A DNA stretch of 64,000 bases from Hormiphora californensis (Eukaryota > Ctenophora > Tentaculata > Cydippida > Pleurobrachiidae): assembly GCA_020137815.1 (NCBI GenBank), contig CM035352.1:2611131-2675130 (forward strand), given 5' to 3'. Shown one piece after another: positions 23,201 to 35,375 of the stretch. The first letter of the stretch is position 1, and each line of letters begins with the position of its first letter. Made by a program: the position numbers and the translations under genes. The notes beneath the pieces were generated by a model. It worked only from the letters and a program-made list of their open reading frames with translations. It had not been told where the DNA came from and made no database searches.

Positions 23201-24284
23201 TCTCAGAAGGGTCTTCCGCAGTTCCGTGAGCTCCGTTTTTAGCTCTACATTCTCTCTTTTTACTATTGTAAACTCACTGTTTGTATCGCCCTTCTGGTTC
23301 TGGCCATCTATCAACTGGGGATATAAAATGGGGTCAGTCTCAAGCAGAGATAAAAGTTGGTGGTGCAGTCACCTCCCTCGTTGAGTGTTGTTTTGCTTCG
23401 TCACCAAAGATAAAAACGATTTAATCATAACAGAAGGGCCCAATGCAACAAAAATTACCCGGGAATTGAAAAACAGTATGTCAGCATAACACGAACCTTA
23501 GAAAGTGTCTTCAGCTCTTTTGCCTGCTTTCTGTTATCTATTCTGAGCTTGGTGATTTCTGCTCTCAGTTCTTGGACCTCTTTCTCCTGAAATTAAATTG
23601 ATAAAATTAATAGTGAAATTATACTACCACATTCGCACTATGACAAGTGACATGAGTCATTAATAAGTGCTTATTAATCGGTGATCCGATTTCAGACTTG
23701 TGAAATAATAATGAATATTCATGAATCTTGGTTTAGGCTTGTTCCCTTCACTGACTACTGTACAACATAAAAACAACTGTTTCCTTGAATTGTTATGACC
23801 CCACCCCTCACTCAAGGCTGTGGTTACACACGTACAAGCTTAGTGACAAGCCAGCTAGATCTCATCTTGGTAACAAGTGTGAAGGAAATACAAATGGAAG
23901 AAACTAAAAGTGCTAGGGGCAGCATGTCAAGACAACAAGTATATAGAGAAACTCAGAGAGACATGTCAATTCTCTCTTGGCATGGACAAGGGGACAAGCA
24001 CAAAACATGCATGTTTCGAGCCAGCAAAATTGAAAGCATATCTATTACTTTTGTCCGGTATAATCCATAGTAATACATGACGACAGGGGACCGAGGATGA
24101 ATCCTAGGATGGGACGGAGAGGAAGGAGCGGGTCCAGGGATGAAGGGGTAGGAGGATCTTGTTATTATATATGAGGAATAATGTCTGAGAACTATAAGCC
24201 AGGGTAATATATCAATATGGGCAGTGCTGAGTGCATGAGGTATGGAGTTCAATAAGTTGATTTCGTTATTAAAGATAGAGAGTC

Positions 24285-24372
<88 letters not shown>

Positions 24373-27300
24373 TGAGCTCTTAGTTACACAACACATCCGT
24401 TATTAATTCTCTCTCCCTCTCATTTCGGTTCGAGAAGTGCCGGTCTCTTTACCACATCTATGAGGGGGAATTCAAATTATGAGCCCTTAGTTTCACGTGA
24501 ACGTGAGAGAGTGTTGGAATGGTGTGCTTTCAATACAAGAAAAGCGCGCGGGTCTGCGCGTCACATTTTCAATCCCGCTGGTCGGTAGCATGTGGGGAGG
24601 GGGGACTTGGCACGCAAATTGACTGACGCGTGGTGAAGTGCATGACACAATGATCACCAGGGCGCATGGAGAGTTTCTAGAATTCTACATGATGACACAT
24701 CAGAAGGAACATTTCCGATGACCAACGCCAAAGCCAAAAAGGCGGGAACGGGAACATGGGAAGCGGAAATAGAGCTCTAGATAGACCAATTGGAGTATCA
24801 TGAGAGGCCACTTATTCGAATATTGACCTCATGATCTGTGGCACAGTTAAGCCGTAGTGACTTTTTCTATATCATCGGTCTATTCCTGAAAATTTGTACC
24901 CACTACATGTATAAAATGGAGGGTGAGATTCCTTCCCACGCCCTTGAGATGCAGGCCGCGGCTAATGTCTACTTTTTTTAGATAGCAATAGTGTCCTACA
25001 GACCAGGCAGGGAATCTTCAGGGGTGACCCGGCATACCCCGGGGTAAACCATGAAGCTCTTGAACTGCCTGGAGCATCTCACATACCACTCCAAGGAAAC
25101 AGAGCTGCCCTCCTTGGGTGGTGTGTTTTTCTCTCTTCCTTTCTCTAATCCGCTCATGACTCATCTCTCTCTGAATAGAGATACCCCCGGCCGGTATTAC
25201 ACCATCTCCCCAGCCTTGTGCACTGGGCCAAAGTAGATGGCTAAATACCGGCCAAAACCCGTCCTCCAGCAAAAGTCCAGGCTGGAGGAGGTCTAATCTC
25301 AACTGGCCATCCTCTACCTTCTGTCCACCTAGCCTCTGGACAGGTATAAAAGGTCTAACAAGCTAGGTCATAACTGGTTAGCTACCACCGACTCTCGGCA
25401 AAATTCCCACGCCGAGGTCGAGATAAACTCAAGGGGTGTTTCCGTAGCCCAACAGGGAGAAACTACACTAACCAGTAGCCTCGCTACTACCTACGCTTCT
25501 TCAAAAGTCCATGAGAAGCGTAGGAGATTCCCAAATGGCGATTACCCCCCAAACGATGAAGGTAACAAACCAACATCATCACTCTCTACCAACAAACAAG
25601 CCTCCACAAAAACCTGATCAACAAACAGAACAAACCACTATCCCATGCTACAAAACAAATTTCTATGAGTGACACACATAGATACCTAACCCACTAAACA
25701 TTTCACACGCCAGAGTCCCGTTAATTGGGAAGGAACCTGCCCTAACTACCCCATGAACGGCCGGACGCTGCATCTGCATCACGAACAAAAAGTGATGTTC
25801 CATGAACCCGCATGGAGTACTGATTACAAATCAGAGGTTGGCAGCGCAAAATCTACAAAGGTGCCATAGTCAATGGAGCGTCCGAATTGTCCTAGCCAAG
25901 GCCACATCTAAAGCGATCAATGCTGAGATGCCACTCACCAAGGATCGCTGGAGATATCCGAGACTGGCACAATGTGAAAACAGTGCTGGTGCGGTCCTTT
26001 TCATGGGACCTGTCAAGGCAGTTATGGGAGACGATTCCACCCTTATCTCCAAAACCATGGACACAAGACGGAGGAAGAAAACTCTCCCGGGGGAAAGAGG
26101 AAACTCTGGAACCTGAGCTCCGTCCTTCTCGGGCGTGAGGAACTGGCTGCCGGACGGGATAAAATCACAAGTAGAGGATTGGAAGCGGAGGCGCATACAA
26201 CAACAACAACAACAATGTATAAAATAGACACACATTAATAAAAATTCTCGGCTATCCACGGGTGACGATCACATCACGTTATTTTGACGACGTGATTGAT
26301 TGGTACAGTCATATTCCGATTCATCGGCCTCTGATAAACTTCCTCCCATATAGGAAGTTGACCTTATTTGACCCCGATGTACCCGCACTTGTTCAACCCT
26401 TGGGACAGCTGTCTCACAAATGTAAAGAAGGGTTAGAACATAACGACCGGACACCTTGCCTTGCCTCACCAAACCCCGCACGACACAGCATTCCAATGTA
26501 CCGGGTAAAATCCTTTCCTTGAGCATTCCGGTAAATCGGATCGGATCGGATCGGATCATGTATCACAGCTGCTCACGGTACTAGGAGCCAAAAATGAAAG
26601 TGAGGTATAGCGAGTAACCAATCGTTACTATAGGAGAAACCTATATACAAGGCCATCTAACGAAGAAATTGGCCCCGTAAACTATATAGATTATTGTGAT
26701 TTTTATAAAATTTGCACTTGTGTATTTATTGCTGCAGGCTGCTGGACAAGCTTCAAATTGTTGAGTGTTCTCAGAAACTCAGAGTGAAGGCTGCTTGCTA
26801 CAATGAAGCTATGTACATGATACATTACCGAACTAAACAAGCAAGACATGTTTTGTTGGCCGACACTCAACAGATACAGCTACCAGCTACAATATTGAGA
26901 ACTGAGACTGGAACAGACGTCAGACATGTTGGAAACTCTTGTTATATGCTCTAACCCTCCTTTATGTGGAGAGAGATTAAGGTTGAACAAGACGAGGGAA
27001 CTCAATATTATCGTTGTTGAAAGACAATATTTAAAAGACAATTGTGAACTTGTGAACTTGTCCCACTATGATAGGTGTGGAGCGTGTGAACAATGTGTTA
27101 CACATACCCCGTAAAATGGCATTTGATGTAGCTGCTCAATGTTGTACACGCAAAGGTAAGAAAGCTACAAAGAAGAGTACAAACAAAGCTCGTGTTGCGT
27201 CTTAAAGTCTGAGATTACTAAGGGCTATAAGTGTGCTTTGGTTCAACTGCTTCTGATTGGTTGAAACACAGTCACGTGACCTCGGGAGGCCTTCTCATTG

Positions 27301-30300
27301 GCCGGTGAGTGCACCAATTATAAATTATACACTGATCGAGTACGCCAAGAACGAGAGATGGGCAATTATGGGGCAGACCAATCGGGGTACAGAAGAGGCA
27401 CACGTGACAACAAGGGACAAGGAACTCTCTTTTTCTCCATATCTCTTTCCTTTTCTCTCTCCTTTTCTCTCTCTCTCTCTCTCTTTCTCCCTCTCTCTTT
27501 CTGTTTGGGTAAACCATTAGTTTAACGGTCTGAAATTTACCGCTGAAAATAAGGGACCAGTGTTGGTCGTAACTAACCCGGAAATGTGGATGGAAATGAG
27601 TGGTCATTACAAATCATAATTGTTGGCCACAGATTCTCAACAATTATGATTTCTAATGGGATTACAATAACGTACCTGCACCATGGTCTGCGTGCAATAC
27701 ATGTGATGTTGGAAGTGATTAGAGGGACCACTTAGTGATATAATAACTGATCCTGAAACGTGATGTGGGGTGACCGAATGATGCAGGGTGATTAGTATCG
27801 TCTGAATATCGCTCCACCACCCCCGAACCTACCTGATCAGTATACAATCCAGAGGTCAGGGTCAGATCTGGATCTAGTTTAGTAGAACTCTGAAATTAGA
27901 AGTGATCATTTTCTGTCTACGATTAGTCTCCGGAATTTGCAAAATGAACATTCTCCCTGCTCTGAACTGCAGGTCTCAACAAGATATTTACCTCAATTGT
28001 AGCGGGTTTTCTACGGTGTCTTTTTCTCCTTGTCTTCCCAAACTCTACCAAATCACCATTCGTATCTCCATTGACACGGCTGAAACAAATATAATTATCG
28101 TTTAGCAAGTAGGATGGGGAAACAATTATCTCCTACTGAATGATCCTATCGTAGGGATCGATTCTCTTCACATACCGGGTAGCTGGAGAGAACCCTAACT
28201 AAATAGTTCCCACACTTGGTTTTTGCAATGTACTTTCAGAAAGTTTGACAAAATTGGAGACAACTCATCACCCACATTCCAATAGATAATACATGTGATT
28301 TGGGTAAGGACCAGGAATTTTGGGGGGGCAAGCTAATTCCTTCACTAATAGTTAGTGGAGGGTGAGATTCCTTCCCACGCCCTTGAGATGCAGGCCGCGG
28401 CTAATGTCTATTTTTTTAGATAGCAATAGTGTCCTACAGACCAGGCAGGGAATCTTCAGGGGTGACCCGGCATACCCCGGGGTAAACCATGAAGCTCTTG
28501 AACTGCCTGGAGCATCTCACATACCACTCCAAGGAAACAGAGCTGCCCTCCTTGGGTGGTGTGTTTTTCTCTCTTCCTTTCTCTAATCCGCTCATGACTC
28601 ATCTCTCTCTGAATAGAGATACCCCCCGGCCGGTATTACACCATCTCCCCAGCCTTGTGCACTGGGCCAAAGTAGATGGCTAAATAACCGGCCAAAACCC
28701 GTCCTCCAGCAAAAGTCCAGGCTGGAGGAGGTCTAATCTCAACTGGCCCCCCTCTACCTTCTGTCCACCTAGCCTCTGGACAGGTATAAAAGGTCTAACA
28801 AGCTAGGTCATAACTGGTTAGCTACCACCGACTCTCGGCAAAATTCCCACGCCGAGGTTGAGATAAACTCAAGGGGTGTTTCCGTAGCCCAACAGGGAGA
28901 AACTACACTAACCAGTAGCCTCGCTACTACCTACGCTTCTTCAAAAGTCCATGAGAAGCGTAGGAGATTCCCAAATGGCGATTACCCCCCAAACGATGAA
29001 GGTAACAAACCAACATCATCACTCTCTACCAACAAACAAGCCTCCACAAAAACCTGATCAACAAACAGAACAAACCACTATCCCATGCTACAAAACAAAT
29101 TTCTATGAGTGACGCACATAGATACCTAACCCACTAAACATTTCACACGCCAGAGTTCCGTTAATTGGGAAGGAACCTGCCCTAACTACCCCATGAACGG
29201 CCGGACGCTGCATCTGCATCACGAACAAAAAGTGATGTTCCATGAACCCACATGGAGTACTGATTACAAATCAGAGGTTGGCAGCGCAAAATCTACAAAG
29301 GTGCCATAGTCAATGGAGCGTCCGAATTGTCCTAGCCAAGGCCACATCTAGAGCGATCAATGCTGAGATGCCACTCACCAAGGGTCGCTGGAGATATCCG
29401 AGACTGGCACAATGTGAAAACAGTGCTGGTGCGGTCCTCTTCATGGGACCTGTTAAGATAGTTATGGGAGACGATTCCACCCTTATCTCCAAAACCATGG
29501 ACATAAGACGGAGGAAGAAAACTCTCCCGGGGGAAAGAGGAAACTCTGGAACCTGAGCTCCGTCCTTCTCGGGCGTGAGGAACTGGCTGCCGGACGGGAT
29601 AAAATCACAAGTAGAGGATTGGAAGCGGAGGCGCTTACAACAACAACAACAACAACTAATAGTTAGTCTAAAGGGTCCTTATTCACCAAAAAAAAGTTTT
29701 AAATCTGAAGTGGTGGGGAAGACCTCTATAATTGGCCTTAATTGGCGGTAATTGGGTATTCCCCTAACTTGGCTTAGAATTGGAGTAGAGACAAAAATAA
29801 AGACACTAAAATGTGTAGAATCATCACATTATAGGGGGTAGAGACCATTACTGAGTCGATATCTCCAATACTAATTGATATAATTGAGTTAATTGGATAA
29901 TTCATGCCGCGCATGGTTGCCAAATACAAATCGTCTTAGAATAGGAGTAGAAATGAAAATAGGGACACTAATCTGTGCAGCGTCCTCGAATTAGTGGGGG
30001 TAGACACCCATGAAAAGTTCCTATCTCAATTAGTTAATTGGATAATTGGATAATTAGATATGCGCATAGCCGTATTAGCCTATTAGATATTCAGCAGACC
30101 ATATATACGTACGCCTAGTACCCTCCTAAACACCCCTCAGACCCTGTTAGATACCTATTACACTCCATTAGATGCCCCTCGAAGCTTTCTAATTAACTCT
30201 TACAACTCACTGGGTAACCCTGCTAGATACACATCAGATCTTGCTAGATACCCCTGAACCCCCAAAGATACCCCTAGAAATCAGAATCTACTAGATTCAT

Positions 30301-33270
30301 ACCCCATTAGACCCCATTAGATATCTGTCAGACCCTTCTAGACACCCCTCCAGCTCCTTAGATAAGCATATTACCATCCAAGACACCCCTCAGACCCTAC
30401 GCTTCTTAGATACCCATTACACCCTATTAAATACCCTTCAAGCCCCTCAAGAGCTTCCTAGATACCCCTCACAACTTTTTTGATACCCTAATAGACTCCC
30501 AGACACACCCATACCCCTGAAACCCTCCATTAGATAGCGCTCTGAGGAGTGAAGGGTGTCTAGGAAGCTCTGAGGGGTATCTAGAAGGATCTGAGGGGTA
30601 TCTGATTGTGTAGCGTGTATAGTAGAGTCGGATATCTGTCAGACCCTTCTAGATACCCTTCAGAGCTTCATACCTGACCCTGGGCCTACTAGATACCCAT
30701 CATACCCTATTAGATGCCCCTCAAGCCTCAATGCAAAGCTTGATATACATACCCCTCACAGCTCTTATTAATCCTATTAGCCTCCTAGGCACCCCTCAGA
30801 CTTTGATCTACCGAACCCTCCCAAGGGGTGTGAGCCACACAACGCAGACCCTACTAGATACCCCTAAAACCCTCCAAGATACCTCTCCGACTCTACTATA
30901 TACCCCTTAGACACTATCAGATACCCCTCAGATCCTTCTAGATCCCCTCAGAGCTTCTTAGACACCCCTTAGACCTCAGAGCACTATCTAATGGAGGGTT
31001 TCAGGGGTATGGGGGTGTCTAGGAGTCTATTAGGGCGTCTAAAAAGCTGTGAGGGGTATCTAGGAAGCTCTTGAGGGGTGTAATGGGTATCTAACAAGCC
31101 CATGATCTGAGGGGTATCTAGGAGGGTAACAGGCTTATCTAAGGAGCTGGAGGGGTATCTAGAAGGGTCTGACAGATATCTAATGAGGTCTAAGGGGGTT
31201 TCTAGTAGCTACTGGGGGTATCTTTGGGGGGTTCAGGGGTACCTAGCAAGATCTGATATGTTTCTAGCAGGGTCAGATGGGTATCTAGAGGGGTAAAATG
31301 GCTATCTAAGGAGCTGTGAAGGTATCCATGAAGATCTGAGGGGTATCTAGAAGGATTTTAGGGGTATGTAACGGGGTCTAAGGGGTATCTAGTACAGTCT
31401 AATGTGTATCATGGAGAGTTTTAGGGGTATCTAGGAAGATCTAAAATACATCTAGCAGGGTCTGAGGGGTGTATAGGACGGTAAAAGGGTTACCTAATGA
31501 GGTGTAAGGGCTATCTAGGAAGCTTCGAGGGGCATCTAATGGAGTGTAATAGGTATCTAGCAGGGTCTGAGGGGTGTTTAGGAGGGTACTAGGGGTACGT
31601 AGGAGGCTCTTAGAATCTCAGTGTATCTTATATATGGTCTGCTGAATATCTAATAGGCTAATACGGCTATGCGCATATCTAATTATCCAATTATCCAATT
31701 AACCAATTGAGATAGGAACTTTTCATGGGTGTCTACCCCCACTAATGCGAGGACGCTGCACAGTTTAGTGTCCCTATTTTCATTTCTACTCCTATTCTAA
31801 GACGATTTGTATTTGGCAACCATGCGCGGCATGAATTATCCAATTAACTCAATTATATCAATTAGTATTGGAGATATCGACTCAGTAATGGTCTCTACCC
31901 CCTATAATATGATGATTCTACACATTTTAGTGTCCTTTTTTTAGTCTCTACTCCATTTCTAAGCCAAGTTAGGGGAATACCCAATTACCGCCAATTAAGG
32001 CCAATTATAGAGGTCTTCCCCACCACTTCAGATTTAAAACTTTTTTTTGGTGAATAAGCACCCTTTAGACTAACTATTAGTGAAGGAATTAGCTTGCCCC
32101 CCCAAAATTCCTGGTTGGCCCGATTATTTACCCAAATCACATGTATTAAGAGATGAAAACAGATAATTACCTATTAGATGTCTCTGATGAACTAAGATCG
32201 GCACTCCAAGCTTCCTTTGTTCGCGGCGGCAAGACTCCCCCTGACTGTTCTAAAACATGAAACTGGGGTGAAAACATGAAAGAAACATGACTGTGGTGTA
32301 AAACGTGAAACACAAAATCTCACGATGTGACTCTCAGCTCTCTGTGCATGTACCTGATACATCGCTAGGTGAAGAAAGTGGCACACTGATCTTTACTGCA
32401 GAGCTGGTTACGGAACTTGCCAGAGAACTCCCTCCCCCAGTGCCAATGGACCACGTCTCGTACTCCTGCCCTGCAGCGGAGAGAGTGATATATTGAGGAG
32501 GGGAATAGGGATTTAAGGGCTAGAGACGTGTATCGGGCGACATTTCGAATAAGGGGATAAGGGGGAGGGCTAAGATTTAGGATAATCAACGAAATGGAAT
32601 TTGAAGAGAGAGACCCAATATAACACGAGAAAAGGTTGCTGATAGAGAAAGTAGGTAGAATGAAAGAGAGTCATTTTAACCGTTATAAGAATTGTATTGT
32701 GGTTACCATGACAACAAATGTGTTTCTAAGGGGGAGGGGGGCTCACTTGTAATATGCAGGTTGATAAGAGCGCCGAGGGTTGAGAAAGGGGCGACAGAGA
32801 GAACATCGTCCCCTATAACAAGCTGTCCCTCCCACCCCGTACCATCCGGCACTACTATTTCATCTGACTGGTATAGATCCTCTGAGACACTGCAATTAGG
32901 ATTTAGGAACAATTGATTAGTAACTTTACAATTAGGAGAAATTAATCGATAACTTTATTTGTGTTATTATTTGTGTTATCATGTACTGTGCGTGGAACAT
33001 GTTATCTACATACGTATTTGAATTTAAAATAAAATTAAACGATTGTTACCGATTGAGCGTGATTTGAGGTGTATCCAGACACGTTGTCAGTAGGTAGATC
33101 TCACTATCCAAACACTCTTTTGATACAAATTGGAATTTCTTCTTGGTAACTGCTGCTGCTGCGGTGTTCTCCTCAACATCAGAATCAGCTAGTCCCGAGC
33201 ACTCTGTTAGGTAGTGATCTTGGAGGTGTTCCTCGGTAGACACAAAGTGACAACATAGGGGACATTTCAT
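20256..33270 (-). CDS. Zinc finger + coiled coil + C-terminal CAP-Gly protein, about 15 exons
   Basis: Exons (minus): 33270-33050, 32889-32747, 32470-32397, 32244-32171, 28079-27992, 27889-27833, possible 12-nt microexon 27687-27676, 23586-23497, 23314-23087, 22955-22797, 22638-22462, 22325-22019, 21944-21753, 21606-21267, 21087-20909 and 20490-20256. Phases agree throughout. Exon 1 starts MKCPLCCHFVSTEEHLQDHY...C, a single EEA1/Rabenosyn-like zinc finger. Exons from 23586 to 22462 form a long coiled coil. Exons 22325-21267 are charged, with repeated KW-D/E stretches. The last exon has the CAP-Gly core: GTVRYTGRL, GLFAGIEL, HDGTYQGHTYFKC and KRGVFVP. CAP-Gly domains bind C-terminal EEY/F tails of tubulin and EB proteins, so a microtubule-linked role is inferred. 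The frame entering the last exon (VTVGARVVFKRAGRVGK) is also CAP-Gly-like but is one base out of register with GTVRYTG. I do not recognise an ortholog. The true start may lie in an exon upstream of 33271. Confidence 0.7.
20667..20762. repeat. Perfect 96-bp palindrome
   Basis: Two 48-bp arms with no spacer, centred on AAGTGCACTT and starting GCTCTGGACGATAGTACC. It lies in the last intron of the CAP-Gly gene beside an inverted relative of the 19810-19882 element. Confidence 0.9.
24289..24367. repeat. (GA)n microsatellite
   Basis: Nearly pure GA dinucleotide tract of about 78 bases. Confidence 0.95.
24918..26214 (+). mobile_element. 1.3-kb (CAA)n-tailed retroposon, copy 1
   Basis: Starts GGAGGGTGAGATTCCTTCCC and ends in (CAA)5-6. 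Flanked by ATGTATAAAAT at 24907-24917 and 26215-26225. A near-identical element with a different target duplication lies at 28357-29654. Long target duplications plus a 3' simple repeat indicate target-primed reverse transcription by a LINE machinery. The only notable frame (25802-26116, 104 codons, repeated with few changes in the other copy) has no recognisable domain, so this is a non-autonomous element. Confidence 0.85.
28288..32147. mobile_element. Giant foldback (inverted-repeat) element, 3.86 kb including nested retroposon
   Basis: The left arm begins AATACATGTGATTTGGGTAA and the right end is its reverse complement. Arms of about 500 bp (28288-28356 plus 29668-about 30110, against about 31635-32147) match closely. 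The middle (30110-31635) is a degenerate minisatellite built from TAGATACCCCTCAGACCC-like units that switches orientation several times, so the dyad continues inward. No transposase frame seen. The right arm retains ACTAACTATTAGT unbroken, which is the empty site for the nested retroposon. Confidence 0.85.
28357..29654 (+). mobile_element. 1.3-kb (CAA)n-tailed retroposon, copy 2, nested in foldback element
   Basis: Flanked by the 13-bp duplication ACTAATAGTTAGT at 28344-28356 and 29655-29667. Very similar to 24918-26214, with scattered substitutions and single-base indels. Inserted after the foldback element, because the opposite arm is intact. Confidence 0.9.
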
Positions 33271-33600
33271 AACTGGAGAGATGTAATAGTGGGGTGGTTA
33301 GGGATGGTTTGGGGTGGTTAGCTATATAGAGGAAATTGAGAGGACAACAGATCGGCAAAATAATAATTTATTTATGGTGTAAGTTTTGGATCTTTTAATC
33401 ATGTCTAAAAAAGGAGCCAAGTCATCATTATTTTCCATCGTAAAAACTCTAGCAGCGTCATATATACTCAAAGGAAGTTTTGGGCTTATGTTTCTTTTTT
33501 TTGACAACCGAAAGCCTCATATCTGTATTTTGCCTTATTCTCGTTTGTTTACTTTTCTCACGGCTATATCTAAAGTGTGTCGTTCCCATAGCAACTAGGA
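33271..33600. promoter_or_regulatory. Short divergent intergenic region (possible bidirectional promoter)
   Basis: 330 bp separate the first recognised minus-strand exon of the CAP-Gly gene from the plus-strand ATG at 33601. An acceptor-like CTCTCCAG just before 33272 suggests a 5' UTR intron for the minus gene. No TATA box stands out. Confidence 0.4.
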
Positions 33601-34441
33601 ATGCTATCATTATGTTGTTTCAAGGGAAAAAGAAAAGAACGTGTTACTTATAAACCTGTGCCACCGCCCCAAGTCCAGTCCAGACCGGTGGATTGTCCCA
33701 CGCCCCAAGAACCAAACCAGTACAACTGTATTGGGCAGATTAGACCTCAAGTTCCCCCTCGCCCACAGTACGATCAAATCAACCACCAATCTAAAAAGAG
33801 AGCCCAGATGCGGTATTCCTTACAAAGTCCATCAACGATCAATGAGTATGCTGTACCATACAAACCCACCATACAGCCAGCTGTTATACACACCCCGCTA
33901 CACTACTGCACCTCCCTGAACCTACCGACCACACCTACTGGAGGTGGGTCCGTTAGGGTGAAAGAGAAGGGAGTACGACGCAAAGCACAGTCTCTCCTCA
34001 TCCCACCCAGCCCCCTCGATTACAAACAACACCCAACTAAAGAAGAGGACGAGTCTAACGATTATTTTGAAATTGTTCTACTTGAAACTCCTGAAAAAGG
34101 TGAGTTTGGTGTAATAAAATATTTTCCTGAGACTAATTGAATAACTCCCAGATCTACCTACTACTGGAGCCAGCCCCTGTTATCTTGACCTGGTTTTGAA
34201 CGAAGACGTTGCCTTCAATAGCATTACATTTTCCCAAAATCCTGGTAAGTAGTGTGTTACACATGGACTATTATTGATCAGTAGACATGTACAAGGAAAA
34301 ATGTGTTGAAAACAGTGTTAAATTGGATGAAAAAATCTTGGATATTTCAGTATGATATATACATACTACCATATAGACTAATTCTAAACTACATTTCAAA
34401 CGACGGCCACAGAAGACTTATATATTTTTCAAATTGAGTGA
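33601..34441 (+). CDS. Unrecognised 206-aa proline-rich protein with cysteine/basic N-terminus, 3 exons
   Basis: Exons 33601-34099, 34152-34244 and 34413-34441 (stop 34439-34441). Intron phases agree (one base left over each time); the first intron is only 52 nt. The protein begins MLSLCCFKGKRKER, a Cys-Cys next to a basic cluster that could be palmitoylated and held at a membrane. Residues 20-110 are rich in P, Q and Y (PRPQYDQI, NEYAVPY), the type of sequence bound by SH3/SH2 adaptors. The end is acidic (EEDESNDYFEIVLLE) followed by ASPCYLDLVLNED. No enzyme motif. An adaptor-like role is only a guess from composition. Confidence 0.6.
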
Positions 34442-35075
34442 AGTACAATTCTATTAACTGAATGGTTGCACGAATATGAATATGTTTGTACTTTGTGTAT
34501 GGTAAAACTATGTATGGGTTATGGTTCCTAACAAAGACTTGATCCCGGTTGTGTAATGCGTTGGAAAGGTATTGGACTTTATTTGAGTGCCATCTTTAGT
34601 GCATTGAAATATACTAGTGATTTACACTATTTCTATTTTAAATGTGTTTGTTATCTTCTGACTTCTTGTCCCATTAACATTTCGTTGTCTGATTGGTTCA
34701 GACTTCAGTAGACACTTCACAATAGTAAAAATGTGCCACCACACCAACAGTATATGCGTGAGTCAGGGGCTGTCATGCAAAACTCCTGGCCGCGGGATTC
34801 CAAGTCACAAGTGTGTCCAGTGGGTTTGGGTCTCATCTTGGGTGGATTCCCAAATCCTGGATACAGCGTGAAGCCCCTGCAAGCGGATTCCAGGGTCTGC
34901 AAGCCCAGTAGGGGTCGAGTGGACAGACTCCCAACATGGTGTACGATTTTTAGGCCTTTTGGCATATGCTACAAACCCTAGCGATGGGTAGGGCATCGTT
35001 TTTCAAGGCCTTTGCAGTTTGCCCTTTTTGACCACCTTATCGTGATTTTGGACCTGAAAGGAAAAACTGCAACTA

Positions 35076-35194
35076 AAGTCCGTTTCAAGCGACTTGACCC
35101 GTAATTCTTGGAATTTGGCGCATTGCGCGTGTATTTACAAAGGGGAAATCCTGAATTTCCAGGAATCTCAGGTCAAGTCGTTTGAAACGCACTT
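35076..35194. mobile_element. 119-bp MITE family A, copy 3
   Basis: Flanked by TA at 35074-35075 and 35195-35196. Same terminal repeats and length as 9571-9689 and 16946-17064. Confidence 0.9.
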
Positions 35195-35375
35195 TATTTA
35201 TTTTATTTTGGCGGGGGGATATCGCGCACAATGCGTCACAATTAATGTAACGCGCGAATTAAGTCCGATATAAGCGCTGCCAAAAATGTGATTTCTCAAG
35301 CCGCGCGCTGAAAATTTCGTTTGTGAAATCGCCCAAATAAATTTCATTTTTTGACCAAAATTTTATTTTTTGACT

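Larger units (their letters stand above)
23590..27675. other. Long intron of the CAP-Gly gene
   Basis: Contains a GA microsatellite (24289-24367), retroposon copy 1 (24918-26214), a short (ATCGG)4 run near 26536-26555, a CT-rich stretch at 27426-27500 and weak open frames at 26712-27210 on plus that I could not tie to a family. Nothing else seen. Confidence 0.5.
28080..32170. other. Intron of the CAP-Gly gene filled by a foldback element
   Basis: Almost entirely the foldback element (28288-32147) with retroposon copy 2 nested in its left arm. No exon signal of the host gene inside. Confidence 0.7.

Noticed and set aside
24918-24975. Possible HDV-like self-cleaving ribozyme at the 5' end of the 1.3-kb retroposon
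   Set aside because: A 7-bp P1 (GAGGGTG / CGCCCTT with a leading G-U) and a CTAA segment are present, but I could not form a 3-bp P3 or a sensible P4.
25802-26116. 104-codon ORF as a host protein
   Set aside because: Lies inside a retroposon with flanking target duplications and is repeated in the second copy.
26712-27210. Plus-strand open frames with a CGACEQC motif, possibly a CXXC finger or retrocopy
   Set aside because: Only one half-motif, several stops between pieces and no recognisable family.
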